This document shows, piece by piece, positions 10,521 to 19,748 of a stretch of 64,000 nucleotides of DNA. The stretch is from an uncultured Hyphomicrobiales bacterium (lineage in GTDB: Bacteria; Pseudomonadota; Alphaproteobacteria; Rhizobiales; Beijerinckiaceae): positions 1 through 64,000 of the forward strand of contig CAIUPE010000094.1 in the NCBI GenBank assembly GCA_903900975.1, written 5' to 3'. The notes beneath the pieces were generated by a model. It made no database searches. It was not told the DNA's origin and worked only from the letters and a program-made list of their open reading frames with translations. The position numbers and the translations under genes were made by a program. Within the stretch, counting starts at the first letter, position 1. Each line of letters opens with the position of its first letter.

Positions 10521-11729
10521 ATGTCGCTGATCAGCGTCGAGGAAGCCCTCAACCGCGTTCTAGCATCCGCGCATCAGCTTGAGCCCGAAACCGTCTCGAT
10601 TGATGAAGCGCATGGCCGCACGCTGTCAGCGCCCTTACGGGCCAAGCGCACGCAACCGCCCTTCGATGCCTCCGCCATGGATGGCTATGCCGTGCGCGGT
10701 GTCGATATCGCGAAAATCGGATCAGCGCTGCGTGTCATCGGTGAATCAGCCGCAGGACACGCCTTTCAGGGCGAGCTCGGCGCGATGGAAGCCGTCCGCA
10801 TCTTTACTGGCGCACCGGTGCCTGATGGGGGCGATACCATCCTGTTGCAGGAATACGCCAAGCGCGAAGGCGATACGGTTATTGTCGAGACATCGGAAGC
10901 GATAGGCCGCCACATCCGCAAAACCGGTCTCGATTTCGCAGAAGGCGCTATTTTGCTTGAAGCAGGCCATCGCCTGAACGAGCGCAGCCTCGCGCTGGCC
11001 GCCGCGATGGATCACGGCCATGTCGAGGTGTACCGAAAGCCCCGCGTCGCGATCCTTGCCACCGGCGATGAGCTGGTGCGCCCGGGCGAAGCCGCGCGCC
11101 ATGACCAGATTGTGGCCTCAAACCACCTGACCGTTGCAGCCTTTGTGCGGGCTGCAGGCGGCGAACCACTTCAACTCGGCATTGCAGGCGATAGTTTTTT
11201 CGCGCTTGAACGCGGCATTCTGGCCGCCGAGGCCGAGCGCGCCGATGTGTTGATCACACTTGGCGGCGCCTCTGTCGGCGATCATGATCTCGTTCAATCA
11301 GTGCTTATACGACGCGGCATGGAACTCGGCTTCTGGCGCATCGCGATGCGTCCGGGCAAACCCCTGATCCATGGCAAATTGGGCGATATGTCGATTTTAG
11401 GCCTGCCGGGAAACCCCGTTTCATCCTATGTGTGCGCCCGCCTTTTCCTCACCCCGCTGATCCGCGCCATGCAAGGCGACCCGAATGCCGCGTCTGATCC
11501 GTCCGAGCCCGCGATTTTAGGCTGCGCGGTACGGCAGAATGACAAGAGGCAGGATTATCTACGCTCTGAACTCGTGATCGATCCGGACGGATTGCCGGTG
11601 GTAACGCCTTATGAGGTGCAAGATTCCTCAATGATCCGAGTATGCGCTGAAGCCGGCGCGCTTGTGATCAGGATGCCGAACGCGCCCGCGCAAGAAAAGG
11701 GCGAGAAATGCCGGATTTTTCGGTTGTAA
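10521..11729 (+). CDS. moeA: Molybdopterin molybdotransferase
   Basis: MoeA inserts molybdate into adenylylated molybdopterin to finish the molybdenum cofactor. The 402 residues show the four-domain MoeA layout. [13 protein letters not shown] lies near 48-60. The molybdopterin-binding domain has [20 protein letters not shown] (catalytic Asp) and the family signature [11 protein letters not shown]. Domain IV closes the protein ([14 protein letters not shown]). It is tightly packed behind moaC. The lexA promoter follows its stop, so transcription probably restarts there. Confidence 0.96.
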   Translation: MSLISVEEALNRVLASAHQLEPETVSIDEAHGRTLSAPLRAKRTQPPFDASAMDGYAVRGVDIAKIGSALRVIGESAAGHAFQGELGAMEAVRIFTGAPVPDGGDTILLQEYAKREGDTVIVETSEAIGRHIRKTGLDFAEGAILLEAGHRLNERSLALAAAMDHGHVEVYRKPRVAILATGDELVRPGEAARHDQIVASNHLTVAAFVRAAGGEPLQLGIAGDSFFALERGILAAEAERADVLITLGGASVGDHDLVQSVLIRRGMELGFWRIAMRPGKPLIHGKLGDMSILGLPGNPVSSYVCARLFLTPLIRAMQGDPNAASDPSEPAILGCAVRQNDKRQDYLRSELVIDPDGLPVVTPYEVQDSSMIRVCAEAGALVIRMPNAPAQEKGEKCRIFRL

Positions 11730-11741
11730 GCTAAAAGCCTC

Positions 11742-11786
11742 TTGCAGAACACATAGAGAACAGATAGGTTTGTTCATCTTTTGTTT
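11742..11786 (+). promoter_or_regulatory. lexA promoter with two SOS boxes
   Basis: Two LexA sites of the alphaproteobacterial kind lie 25 bp apart: GAAC-N7-GAAC at 11747-11761 (the reverse complement of GTTC-N7-GTTC, perfect) and GTTC-N7-GTTT at 11772-11786 (one mismatch). TTGCAG at 11742-11747 can serve as the -35 box, with a weak -10 at about 11765. Binding of LexA to its own promoter is the standard SOS feedback loop. The lexA ATG is 40 bases past the second box. Confidence 0.85.
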
Positions 11787-11826
11787 TAGTCCGCGAGTCG
11801 GACTAATTAACGGAGCGAACCGCCCT

Positions 11827-12525
11827 ATGTTGACCCGCAAGCAGATTGAACTTCTTCGCTTTATTCAAGACAGCCTTGCGCGGGACGGTGTGCCGCCTTC
11901 GTTTGATGAAATGAAGGATGCGTTGGATTTGAAATCTAAATCCGGCATTCATCGGCTGATTACAGCTTTGGAAGAGCGTGGGTTTATACGTCGTTTGGCC
12001 AACCGGGCGCGGGCGATTGAGGTGATCAAGCTGCCGGAACAGGCGCTGCCGAACCATACGCCGCGGGCCAAATTCAACCCGAGCGTGATAGAGGGTGATT
12101 TAGGGCGCATTCGACCGAGTGCAGCCAATGATGCGCCGCCTTATGTCTCGATCCCCGTAATGGGACGGATCGCCGCCGGTACGCCGATCTCGGCCATTCA
12201 ATCGCGCAGCCATACGATTGGCATGCCGCCGGATATGCTTTCGAGCGGGGATCATTATGCGCTCGAAGTGCGCGGTGATTCGATGATAGATGCCGGCATT
12301 TTTGATGGCGATACGGTCATCATCAAACGGCAGGAAACGGCTGATACGGGCGACATTGTGGTGGCGCTGATTGATGATGAGGAAGCAACCTTGAAGCGGT
12401 TGCGCCGTCGTGGCTCCTCCATTGCGCTTGAAGCGGCCAATCCAGCCTATGAGACCCGTGTATTGGGGCCTGATCGCGTGCGTATTCAAGGCAAATTGGT
12501 AAGCTTGATGCGGCGCTACCATTGA
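11827..12525 (+). CDS. lexA: SOS repressor LexA
   Basis: LexA represses DNA-damage genes and cleaves itself when RecA is activated. I chose the ATG at 11827 ([10 protein letters not shown]), since the longer frame runs back across the SOS boxes. The 232-residue product has a winged-helix DNA-binding domain (1-65), a long linker typical of Hyphomicrobiales, the Ala117-Gly118 cleavage site, and the Ser152/Lys190 catalytic pair (GDSM; EEATLK). All key residues are intact. Two SOS boxes precede it, and another perfect box lies at 42.06 kb in this window. The gene converges with comEC, with only 5 bases between stops. Confidence 0.98.
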   Translation: MLTRKQIELLRFIQDSLARDGVPPSFDEMKDALDLKSKSGIHRLITALEERGFIRRLANRARAIEVIKLPEQALPNHTPRAKFNPSVIEGDLGRIRPSAANDAPPYVSIPVMGRIAAGTPISAIQSRSHTIGMPPDMLSSGDHYALEVRGDSMIDAGIFDGDTVIIKRQETADTGDIVVALIDDEEATLKRLRRRGSSIALEAANPAYETRVLGPDRVRIQGKLVSLMRRYH

Positions 12526-12530
12526 GCGCA

Positions 12531-14828
12531 TCATCGAGGCGTGATTGGTTCAAGCGTTGGATCGTCTGGTTCAACCGTGAGGGATGCTTCGGATTGAGAT
12601 TGGCGTTCGGGCGGCTTAAGGGACCAAGGTCGGTCATAATTGGCCCGTCGGGCACCGTGGATGCGGTAGCCCCCCTCGCCATCGGCAAACAACTCGATGC
12701 TTCCTAATGCCGCAGAACGTGGTTGATCGATGGCCAAAGCCTTACATCCCATTGGCGCTTCCAACGGCGTCACAAGTACCGTTGCTATTGCACAATCCTC
12801 TGACAAATCTCGGGGCCGAAGCGTCAAAGTCAACACTTTGCCGTCAACAAGGTGAGCAATGCAGCCACGGGCGTTACACAGGGGGCCACGCTTGACACTC
12901 GGGTCGGCGGGCTGTCGCATGTCGCCATCGGCCGAAAGCCATTGTGACACCACAAAGGTCGATGCTCCCTTCCCCATGACCGCTAAGGCACCGTCCGGTC
13001 CCCGAGCAGCCAAGGATAATCCATCACGTGCCACGACAATGTCAGGTCGCTGTCCAAGGAATGCCAACGTGATACCGACACCGACAGGCAATAGGCCAGC
13101 CAAGCGGAGCCGGGTCGACCACAAGGTAAGCCATAACAAGCCAAGCGAGAGGCAAAGGACGGAAGGTATCGAAATAGCGGGCAGTGCTCGTGTGGCATAA
13201 GGCGTCGAAGCAACAAGACTTGATACGTAAAGCATCAGATCGACCGAATACCCCATGATGCTCCAGAACGGTCGATCGAGGCCGAAAGGAATGGCCATAA
13301 CCCCGATGAAGCCGATGGGCATGGCAAGGCTTTCGATAAGGGGAATCGTCAATGCATTTCCAATCAAACCCAAAGGCTGAAAGCGTTGAAAATGAAAGGC
13401 CGAAAATGGTCCAGTGGCGGCTTCCGCCAACAGCGTGGTTAAAAATACAGTTTTGCCATGGCCAACCAGCCAATCACCGGCCCTTTGAACAAGGCCCTTT
13501 GGCGGCCGTTCGATCACTGGGGAGACGCGAGGCGGTACCATCACAGGCGAGCGGTCAGCCTGAGGTGGCAACCGCTCAAAGGCAGCAATTAAGGCAGCCA
13601 CGGCTGCAAACGACATCTGAAAGCTTGGGCCCAACACACTTTCTGGTTCCATTGCCACAATAACAAAAGCGGAAAGAACCAGATTTCGCATCGACATCGC
13701 TCGTCGACCGACCAAAACCGCGCCAAAGAGAATCAGCGTCATGATCAGCGAACGCTCGGTGGCGACTTCCGACCCGGCAAATATATCATAGGCAACGGCA
13801 CCGATCATGGCGGCCCCCGCAGCCCATCGCTTGATCGGATGGCGGAGGGCAACACTGGGGATAAGTACTAAAAAGCCACGCACAAGAAAAAATACCATTC
13901 CGGCTGCCAGCACCATATGAAGACCGGAAATCGAGACCACGTGGTAAATGCCTGCGGCGCGCAAAATATCGTTGGTTTGATCGGTGATATAGCCGCGTTT
14001 GCCAGTAAACAGCGCTGCAGCTACCGCGCCGCTCTGCCCACCTATGGCCTTTGCGATGCGATCTGTCAGCGCAAGGCGCAGGCGATCAACCATCGTCATA
14101 AGATTCAAGCGCCATCCCATTTCCGCCAGGGGCAAGATGGTGACGGGCCCAACCAACGATCCGACGCCGCCAATCCTGGCAAAATAGGCGTCGCGGGCAA
14201 AATCATACCCCCCCGGCCTTGCTGGAACCGGCGGCGGCATCAATCGGATCGTTCCACTGATATGATCCCCCGGCGCAAGCGCTGGATGCCCCGAAAGCGT
14301 TGCACGAATCCGATAAGGTAATTCAAGCGCACGACCCCGCAAGCTTAAGGGCCGAAGCAGCAAATGGCCGCCACTGGCACCCCAGTCGATGGTTTCAATA
14401 ATGGCGTCGATGCGTCCTGATACGTCGCTGGGCAGGATCGGCGCGCCTGTCCATTCGGTTCGAAGCGTGGCTGATAAGAAGCCGAATGCAATCGCGAGCA
14501 GCGCATATAGTAGATAGCGTATGCTCGCCCGGGCCTCGCGGAAGACAATAACCGACCCAACCATCACGAGCGATACGATAAGCACCGCCCATAAGGTCGG
14601 CTCTTCATCAGCGGCAAAATATAGCAAGACGCCAATTATACTGAGGGGCGCAAGCCATAAGAAGGGACGCCGGGCGGCAATTTCGGCATCCACGAGTTGA
14701 GCAAGTTCGGTACCCAAGGCTCGAAGCGCCTCGCCAAAACTTAGCGATGCAGTCCGCCCCCATAGCCCTGAGATCGAAGCCACTGCAGAGCGCATACGCG
14801 GGATGGGATAATGGGGCTCCTTATCCAT
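12531..14828 (-). CDS. comEC: ComEC/Rec2-family DNA-uptake channel protein
   Basis: ComEC forms the inner-membrane channel that brings transforming single-stranded DNA into the cytoplasm. This 765-residue protein has an N-terminal membrane pair, an OB-like DUF4131 region (about 130-220), and the core competence domain with the signature VSISGLHMVLAAGM and about ten hydrophobic segments. The C-terminus (about 610-765) lacks the zinc-binding HxHxDH motif of the beta-lactamase-like domain found in Firmicute ComEC; a shortened, degenerate version seems usual in related bacteria. It may work in natural transformation, but no other com genes are here. It converges with lexA and diverges from gltX. 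Confidence 0.9.
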   Translation of the reverse strand: MDKEPHYPIPRMRSAVASISGLWGRTASLSFGEALRALGTELAQLVDAEIAARRPFLWLAPLSIIGVLLYFAADEEPTLWAVLIVSLVMVGSVIVFREARASIRYLLYALLAIAFGFLSATLRTEWTGAPILPSDVSGRIDAIIETIDWGASGGHLLLRPLSLRGRALELPYRIRATLSGHPALAPGDHISGTIRLMPPPVPARPGGYDFARDAYFARIGGVGSLVGPVTILPLAEMGWRLNLMTMVDRLRLALTDRIAKAIGGQSGAVAAALFTGKRGYITDQTNDILRAAGIYHVVSISGLHMVLAAGMVFFLVRGFLVLIPSVALRHPIKRWAAGAAMIGAVAYDIFAGSEVATERSLIMTLILFGAVLVGRRAMSMRNLVLSAFVIVAMEPESVLGPSFQMSFAAVAALIAAFERLPPQADRSPVMVPPRVSPVIERPPKGLVQRAGDWLVGHGKTVFLTTLLAEAATGPFSAFHFQRFQPLGLIGNALTIPLIESLAMPIGFIGVMAIPFGLDRPFWSIMGYSVDLMLYVSSLVASTPYATRALPAISIPSVLCLSLGLLWLTLWSTRLRLAGLLPVGVGITLAFLGQRPDIVVARDGLSLAARGPDGALAVMGKGASTFVVSQWLSADGDMRQPADPSVKRGPLCNARGCIAHLVDGKVLTLTLRPRDLSEDCAIATVLVTPLEAPMGCKALAIDQPRSAALGSIELFADGEGGYRIHGARRANYDRPWSLKPPERQSQSEASLTVEPDDPTLEPITPR

Positions 14829-14958
14829 CCCGTTCTCATGCCTTTCATCGATCCGCGCTTAACCTTCGTCGTGTTCAATGCTACATGACCTGCGCGAGGA
14901 GGCTAGAACCGCAAAGTTGCGTCGCGGCCTTTTGCAATCATTACGTTTAGGAAATTCT

Positions 14959-16395
14959 ATGTCCACACCCATCGTTACCCGCTTTGCGCCTTCGCCGACT
15001 GGCTTTCTGCATATTGGCGGCGGTCGTACTGCCCTGTTTAATTGGCTATTCGCAAAGCGCTTTGGCGGAAAAATGCTGCTGCGGATCGAAGATACCGACC
15101 GAGAACGCTCAACGGATGCTGCGATTGAAGCCATTCTCGACGGACTGAGGTGGCTCGGAATCGATTGGGATGGCGACGTTGTATACCAATATTCGCGCGC
15201 GGCCCGTCATCGGGAAGTAGCCGAACAGCTTTTAGCGTCGGGAAACGCCTATTATTGCTATGCCTCGCAGCAGGAGTTGGAGGCCATGCGCGAGAAAGCT
15301 CGCGCTGAGGGCAAACCGATGCGCTATGATGGCCGTTGGCGCGATCTTGGCGGCACGGACGCTGAGAAACAGGCCATTGCTGAAGGACGTAAGCCAGTAA
15401 TCCGCCTCAAAGCCCCGCAAGACGGAGAAACAGTGGTTAATGACCACGTGCAAGGCCGCGTCGTTTGGCAGAACAAGGATCTCGATGATCTGGTGCTACT
15501 GCGTTCCGACGGTAATCCGACTTATATGCTCGCTGTCGTGGTCGATGATCACGATATGGCGGTTACCCATGTCATTCGCGGTGACGATCACCTGACCAAT
15601 GCGGCACGCCAGACGCATATTTATCAAGCGGCCGGCTGGAAAGTGCCTGAAATGGCGCATATTCCTCTGATTCACGGTCCTGACGGTGCAAAACTCTCCA
15701 AGCGACATGGTGCGCTCGGGGTCGATGCGTACCGCGCAATGGGATATTTGCCCGCAGCCATGCGGAATTACCTCGTTCGTCTCGGCTGGAGCCACGGTGA
15801 TCAGGAGTTTTTTACGACCGACGAAATGAAGGACGTGTTTGGCCTTGAAACCATCGGCCGGTCACCGGCACGGTTTGATTTTGCAAAATTGGAACATATC
15901 AACGGCCATTATATGCGGGCCAGCGCGGATACTGACCTTTTGGCCGCCATTGAAGTGATCTTGCCCGACGTTGGTCCTGAGCGCGGATGGCCACAATCGC
16001 TCTCCGAAAAAGCACGGAGCGATTTCTTGACGGCGATGCCTGGATTAAAAGAACGTGCGAAGACGTTGATCGAACTCGTTGATTCTGCATATTTTATTTA
16101 TGCAACGCGCCCCTTGAATTTTGAACCCAAAGCCGAAACGATTTTGGCCGATGGCGGACGGGAACGAATTGCGGCGTTGCTGCCACGACTGGCGGCATTA
16201 ACGGAATGGTCGGCCCATAGCACCGAAACGGCCGTTCGTTCTTTTGCTGAGGAAAGTGGCCTGAAATTGGGTCAAGCCGCTCAGCCGTTGCGTGCCGCTT
16301 TGACCGGACGATCCACATCGCCTGGACTTTTCGACGTCATGGCTGTTCTGGGACGGGACGAATGTCTGGCACGCCTTGGCGATATCACCGCATGA
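14959..16395 (+). CDS. gltX: Glutamyl-tRNA synthetase
   Basis: GltX charges tRNA(Glu); in bacteria without GlnRS it also misacylates tRNA(Gln) for the GatCAB route. The ATG at 14959 ([15 protein letters not shown]) is chosen because the longer frame adds 27 residues with no homology and the ATG follows TTAGGAAATTCT. The 478-residue protein has the class I HIGH-type motif ([11 protein letters not shown], 11-21) and KMSKS-type motif KLSKRHG (near 240), with the C-terminal anticodon-binding region complete. It is followed by gltA after a structured 152-bp gap. Confidence 0.97.
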   Translation: MSTPIVTRFAPSPTGFLHIGGGRTALFNWLFAKRFGGKMLLRIEDTDRERSTDAAIEAILDGLRWLGIDWDGDVVYQYSRAARHREVAEQLLASGNAYYCYASQQELEAMREKARAEGKPMRYDGRWRDLGGTDAEKQAIAEGRKPVIRLKAPQDGETVVNDHVQGRVVWQNKDLDDLVLLRSDGNPTYMLAVVVDDHDMAVTHVIRGDDHLTNAARQTHIYQAAGWKVPEMAHIPLIHGPDGAKLSKRHGALGVDAYRAMGYLPAAMRNYLVRLGWSHGDQEFFTTDEMKDVFGLETIGRSPARFDFAKLEHINGHYMRASADTDLLAAIEVILPDVGPERGWPQSLSEKARSDFLTAMPGLKERAKTLIELVDSAYFIYATRPLNFEPKAETILADGGRERIAALLPRLAALTEWSAHSTETAVRSFAEESGLKLGQAAQPLRAALTGRSTSPGLFDVMAVLGRDECLARLGDITA

Positions 16396-16417
16396 CTTTA
16401 TGTCACAAAACGGTATT

Positions 16418-16515
16418 GCTGCACTGCGAGAATTAGCCTTTAGCGTGATTGTGCAGCGCTCCCAAGTGGAGTAGCTTTTCACGTGTCGATCACTTGGCGG
16501 CAGCCCTTCCGGGCT
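16418..16515 (+). promoter_or_regulatory. Three consecutive hairpins in the gltX-gltA gap
   Basis: The 152 bases before gltA hold three inverted repeats in a row: GCTGCAC (16418-16424) with GTGCAGC (16451-16457), CCAAGTG (16462-16468) with CACTTGG (16491-16497), and AGCCC/GGGCT (16502-16506 with 16511-16515, tetraloop TTCC). None is followed by a T run, so a simple terminator is unlikely. It may be a structured 5' leader of gltA or overlapping operator sites. No known riboswitch class was recognised. Confidence 0.4.
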
Positions 16516-16547
16516 GATCCGTCGGCTCCGTTTAGGAAAGCTACCGC

Positions 16548-17834
16548 ATGTCCAACCCTGTCACTCTGAATGTTGCTGATCATTCCCTCGAACTTCCCGT
16601 CAAGGACGGTTCGATTGGTCCCAGCGTTGTCGATATCGGCAAGCTTTATGCACAATCCGGCATGTTCACCTATGATCCGGGGTTTACGTCGACGGCAAGC
16701 TGCGAATCGAAAATTACCTATATCGATGGCGATGAAGGCGTGTTGCTTTATCGCGGCTTCCCCATCGATCAGTTGGCCGAACATGGTGATTTCCTCGAGA
16801 CCTGCTACCTGCTGCTCTATGGAGAATTGCCAACCGCTTCCCAGCGAACCGATTTCAACTATCGCGTCACGCGCCATACGATGGTGCATGAGCAGATGAT
16901 GCGCTTCTTCCAGGGCTTCCGCCGCGACGCACATCCCATGTCCGTGATGGTGGCAAGTGTTGGCGCACTCTCGGCTTTCTATCACGACTCCACCGATATC
17001 GCGGACGAGAACCAGCGCATGATCGCTTCAATGCGCATGATCGCAAAGTTCCCAACACTTGCAGCTATGGCCTATAAATATTCGATCGGCCAACCTTTTG
17101 TGTATCCGCAGAACGATCTCGACTATACCTCGAATTTCTTGCGTATGTGCTTTGCAGTGCCTTGCGAGGAATACAAGGTCAATCCAGTGCTCTCACGCGC
17201 GCTTGACCGTATCTTTATCTTACATGCCGATCACGAACAGAATGCGTCGACATCGACCGTTCGGCTTGCCGGCTCATCGGGTGCCAATCCGTTCGCTTGT
17301 ATTGCGGCGGGTGTCGCTTGCCTTTGGGGGCCAGCGCATGGTGGGGCCAATGAAGCTGCCCTCAAAATGCTTCAGGAAATCGGCACGGTTGACCGGATAC
17401 CGGAGTTCATCGCCCGCGCCAAGGACAAGAACGATCCCTTCCGCCTAATGGGTTTTGGCCATCGTGTTTATAAAAACTACGATCCGCGTGCCAAAATCAT
17501 GCAAAAGACGGCCCATGAAGTGCTTAACGAACTCGGCATCAAGGATGATCCGTTGCTCGATATCGCAGTTGAGCTAGAACGTATTGCGCTCAGCGATCCC
17601 TACTTCATCGAAAAGAAGCTGTATCCGAATGTCGACTTCTATTCCGGCATCACACTGAAGGCGATGGGATTCCCTACCTCGATGTTTACCGCCCTCTTCG
17701 CACTGGCTCGCACCGTCGGTTGGATCGCGCAATGGAAGGAAATGATTGAGGATCCGTCGCAAAAAATCGGGCGGCCGCGCCAGCTTTATACGGGTTCTCC
17801 AAAGCGCGATTATGTCCCATCCCATATGCGGTAA
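16548..17834 (+). CDS. gltA: Citrate synthase
   Basis: GltA condenses oxaloacetate and acetyl-CoA to citrate, the entry reaction of the TCA cycle. The 428-residue length is that of the hexameric, NADH-sensitive proteobacterial type. Active-site elements: [10 protein letters not shown] (about 226-235), the conserved His in [27 protein letters not shown], and the catalytic Asp in VDFYSGI. The ATG at 16548 has AGGAAAG upstream. A strong terminator follows 40 bases after the stop. The neighbours upstream (gltX) and the lpx cluster further on are a standard order in this group. Confidence 0.98.
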   Translation: MSNPVTLNVADHSLELPVKDGSIGPSVVDIGKLYAQSGMFTYDPGFTSTASCESKITYIDGDEGVLLYRGFPIDQLAEHGDFLETCYLLLYGELPTASQRTDFNYRVTRHTMVHEQMMRFFQGFRRDAHPMSVMVASVGALSAFYHDSTDIADENQRMIASMRMIAKFPTLAAMAYKYSIGQPFVYPQNDLDYTSNFLRMCFAVPCEEYKVNPVLSRALDRIFILHADHEQNASTSTVRLAGSSGANPFACIAAGVACLWGPAHGGANEAALKMLQEIGTVDRIPEFIARAKDKNDPFRLMGFGHRVYKNYDPRAKIMQKTAHEVLNELGIKDDPLLDIAVELERIALSDPYFIEKKLYPNVDFYSGITLKAMGFPTSMFTALFALARTVGWIAQWKEMIEDPSQKIGRPRQLYTGSPKRDYVPSHMR

Positions 17835-17874
17835 TTGCGGCCAACTGATTTCATCAGCCTTAGGCCAATCATGT

Positions 17875-17906
17875 CCCGCCGGATTTATGTTCCGGCGGGC
17901 TTTTTT
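17875..17906 (+). terminator. Rho-independent terminator of gltA
   Basis: A perfect 9-bp GC-rich stem (CCCGCCGGA 17875-17883 with TCCGGCGGG 17891-17899), a 7-base loop and six T residues at 17901-17906. It ends gltA and overlaps the last codons of the convergent regulator gene. Confidence 0.93.
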
Positions 17907-18643
17907 CTAAAGCGACGGCCGATCCAACCGATGCGTCCGATCAGCGTCAATGGTGCTGAATGAGTCGCATCCGATATCCGAACATACCCGTTCTCACGAT
18001 AGAGCCATGAAGTCTCTTCATGAGCATTGGCGTCTAAAAGGTCAATCATTGGCTCCGAATGGCGTCCCCAGGCTTTCTGGTTTGTATCCAGCAATAAGAG
18101 ATCACCCTGTGCTAGGTTGTTGCCATTATCGGCGCTATTTACCACGACAAGCTTGGCATCTTTTACATCAATACCAGCAGCCATAATCACATCGGCTGGA
18201 AAATGAGCTTGGCCGGCCCGCGGCGTAAAATTGAACTTTTCTGTTCCCTTTACCTGCTCCAGATCAAAAACATCCAATTCAACAAGCAATTCAGGCGAAG
18301 CGCCAACAGCACGCTTCGTGCCTCCTACAATCCAGTCAATCGGTACGCCGGACGCCTCGGCCAAGGCCTTGACCACATCCGTTTTAGGAATTTGATCGCC
18401 ACCGACAAGATAACGCTGAAATTGACGCCATGACCGACCTAAAGCGTCAACCGCCATCTCCGGCTCACACCCCATCAATACCAAATAGCGCAAGAATGCC
18501 GCCGTGAAACGATCTCTAAATTCGATGCCAGCCATATCCGGCAAACGGTTGAGATTCCCTGGTGAAAATCTGATAAAATCAAAAAAATATATTTTTATCA
18601 ATTCACTATCAAGAATTGTTGGCAATTTACGCCAACTGTCCAT
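17885..18643 (-). CDS. Phage-repressor-like HTH regulator with S24-type C-terminal domain
   Basis: A predicted 252-residue transcription factor. The start is the ATG at 18643 because a strong GGGGGAGG lies 6 bases upstream; the longer frame to 18697 has none. Residues about 60-125 carry a helix-turn-helix (LGRSWRQFQRYLVGGDQIPKTDVVKALAEA) followed by GVPIDWIVGG, as in phage CI-type repressors. The C-terminal half (about 150-245) resembles an S24/LexA-fold dimerisation domain (QGDLLLLDTNQ), but the GDSM-type catalytic Ser motif is replaced by NSADNG, so self-cleavage is doubtful. It diverges from a glycosyltransferase and sits in AT-rich DNA with repeated GATAA-like sites, suggesting an acquired pair. 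The target genes are unknown. Confidence 0.75.
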   Translation of the reverse strand: MDSWRKLPTILDSELIKIYFFDFIRFSPGNLNRLPDMAGIEFRDRFTAAFLRYLVLMGCEPEMAVDALGRSWRQFQRYLVGGDQIPKTDVVKALAEASGVPIDWIVGGTKRAVGASPELLVELDVFDLEQVKGTEKFNFTPRAGQAHFPADVIMAAGIDVKDAKLVVVNSADNGNNLAQGDLLLLDTNQKAWGRHSEPMIDLLDANAHEETSWLYRENGYVRISDATHSAPLTLIGRIGWIGRRFRKKPAGT

Positions 18644-18683
18644 CCGCGGCCTCCCCCGTTTGATAAGACCCTCTTGATTTTTA

Positions 18684-18881
18684 GATAATTTTATCATTTA
18701 ATCAATATCACTTACGGGCTACAATCAAACGGATCGGAAAGTAAGAAAATATAGGAGTTGGACGACCACAGAACTCTGCCTTCCTTCTACAAATCAATGC
18801 AACGCAAAGTTGTTGCGATAAATATACAACCACAATTCCGCCAAACATTCATTTTTTGGCCGGTCTAAGGATGATTTTATC
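18684..18881. promoter_or_regulatory. AT-rich divergent promoter region with repeated GATAATTTTATC-type sites
   Basis: The gap between the repressor gene and the glycosyltransferase is AT-rich against the background. GATAATTTTATC (18684-18695, GATAA/TTATC palindrome) and GATGATTTTATC (18870-18881) are near-identical 12-mers; each is followed within a few bases by a related TTAATCAATATC or TTAATATC segment. One copy lies next to each divergent gene, as expected for operators of the adjacent repressor. Inference only. Confidence 0.5.
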
Positions 18882-18920
18882 TAATTAATATCGCTGAGTA
18901 ATGAAAGGAACCGAATTTCG

Positions 18921-19748
18921 GTGATTTCGATCGTTACAACTTGCAAAAACAGACTTTCACACCTCCAACAATCCTTGCCGAGCTTGCTCCAGCAATCGTT
19001 AACCGAAGTGATCGTTGTTGACTATGGGTGCGAGCAAGGAACGGCAGATTGGGTTAAGAAGACCTATCCAGCCGTCAAAATTCTTGAAATCAACGATGAT
19101 CCGACTTTTTGCGTCGCACGCGCGCGAAATCTCGGTGCCAAACGTGCCAACAACCCCATCCTCGCCTTTGTTGATGCCGATATTATCGTAAATAGCGATC
19201 TTGCATCATGGATTAGGCATCCGCCAACGGAACCTTTGTATTATGCCAATCTTCCGGGGACGTGGGAATGCGGCGGGTTCATCGTATGCCGTGCCGACAG
19301 TTTCAACGAGATCGGCGGATTTGATGAGGCTTTTCGAGGGTGGGGCCACGAGGATACCGACTTTATCGAACGGTTGGGAATGGCCGGATATAGACGTGTG
19401 GACATCCCGTCCAATTTCTTTACCGTTATCCACCACAGTAACAATATGCGGCAGGTAGGCGCAGGGACTGGTGGCTTTCAAACCCTACTTCAAGCCTATT
19501 ATTTGGGTGAATTTTACCGCCGCATCAAGACTGACATGGTCAATCTAACAGGCCATCCCATTCCCCTTCCCACGCGCACCGATTTAATGCGGGCTATCAA
19601 ATCAGAATTTGAGAGAGCCTGCCAAGCCGAAAACACCGAGCTTGTGCTCTCCGTTGCAATCGAACAGACTACGTTTGCGAACCACGTGATCGAAACTGAA
19701 AGCGAATTAATCTACAGGTTGAAAATAGATCACCTTCGATCGGGATGA
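18921..19748 (+). CDS. Glycosyltransferase family 2 protein (GT-A fold)
   Basis: A 275-residue soluble glycosyltransferase. It starts ISIVTTCKNRLSHLQQSL, the usual GT2 nucleotide-sugar-binding strand; the metal-binding DxD is FVDADI (about 74-79). GGFDEAFRGWGHEDTDF (about 133-149) is the galactosyltransferase-like C-terminal motif whose ED acts in catalysis. The start is a GTG at 18921, with GGAA 10 bases upstream. A 7-codon frame from the ATG at 18901 ends in a TGA overlapping this GTG and could couple translation. The acceptor is unknown; a surface polysaccharide or lipid-linked sugar is likely. It overlaps lpxB tail to tail by 19 bases. Together with the divergent repressor it appears inserted between gltA and lpxB. 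Confidence 0.82.
   Translation: MISIVTTCKNRLSHLQQSLPSLLQQSLTEVIVVDYGCEQGTADWVKKTYPAVKILEINDDPTFCVARARNLGAKRANNPILAFVDADIIVNSDLASWIRHPPTEPLYYANLPGTWECGGFIVCRADSFNEIGGFDEAFRGWGHEDTDFIERLGMAGYRRVDIPSNFFTVIHHSNNMRQVGAGTGGFQTLLQAYYLGEFYRRIKTDMVNLTGHPIPLPTRTDLMRAIKSEFERACQAENTELVLSVAIEQTTFANHVIETESELIYRLKIDHLRSG

Noticed and set aside
12531-14828. comEC as a truncated pseudogene because it lacks the beta-lactamase motif
   Set aside because: The reading frame is intact and relatives in this order also have short C-termini, so it is treated as a normal gene.
14829-14958. SOS box in the comEC-gltX gap (GTTC-N7-TTTC)
   Set aside because: The second half is mismatched and the position fits no promoter I can see; chance similarity is likely.
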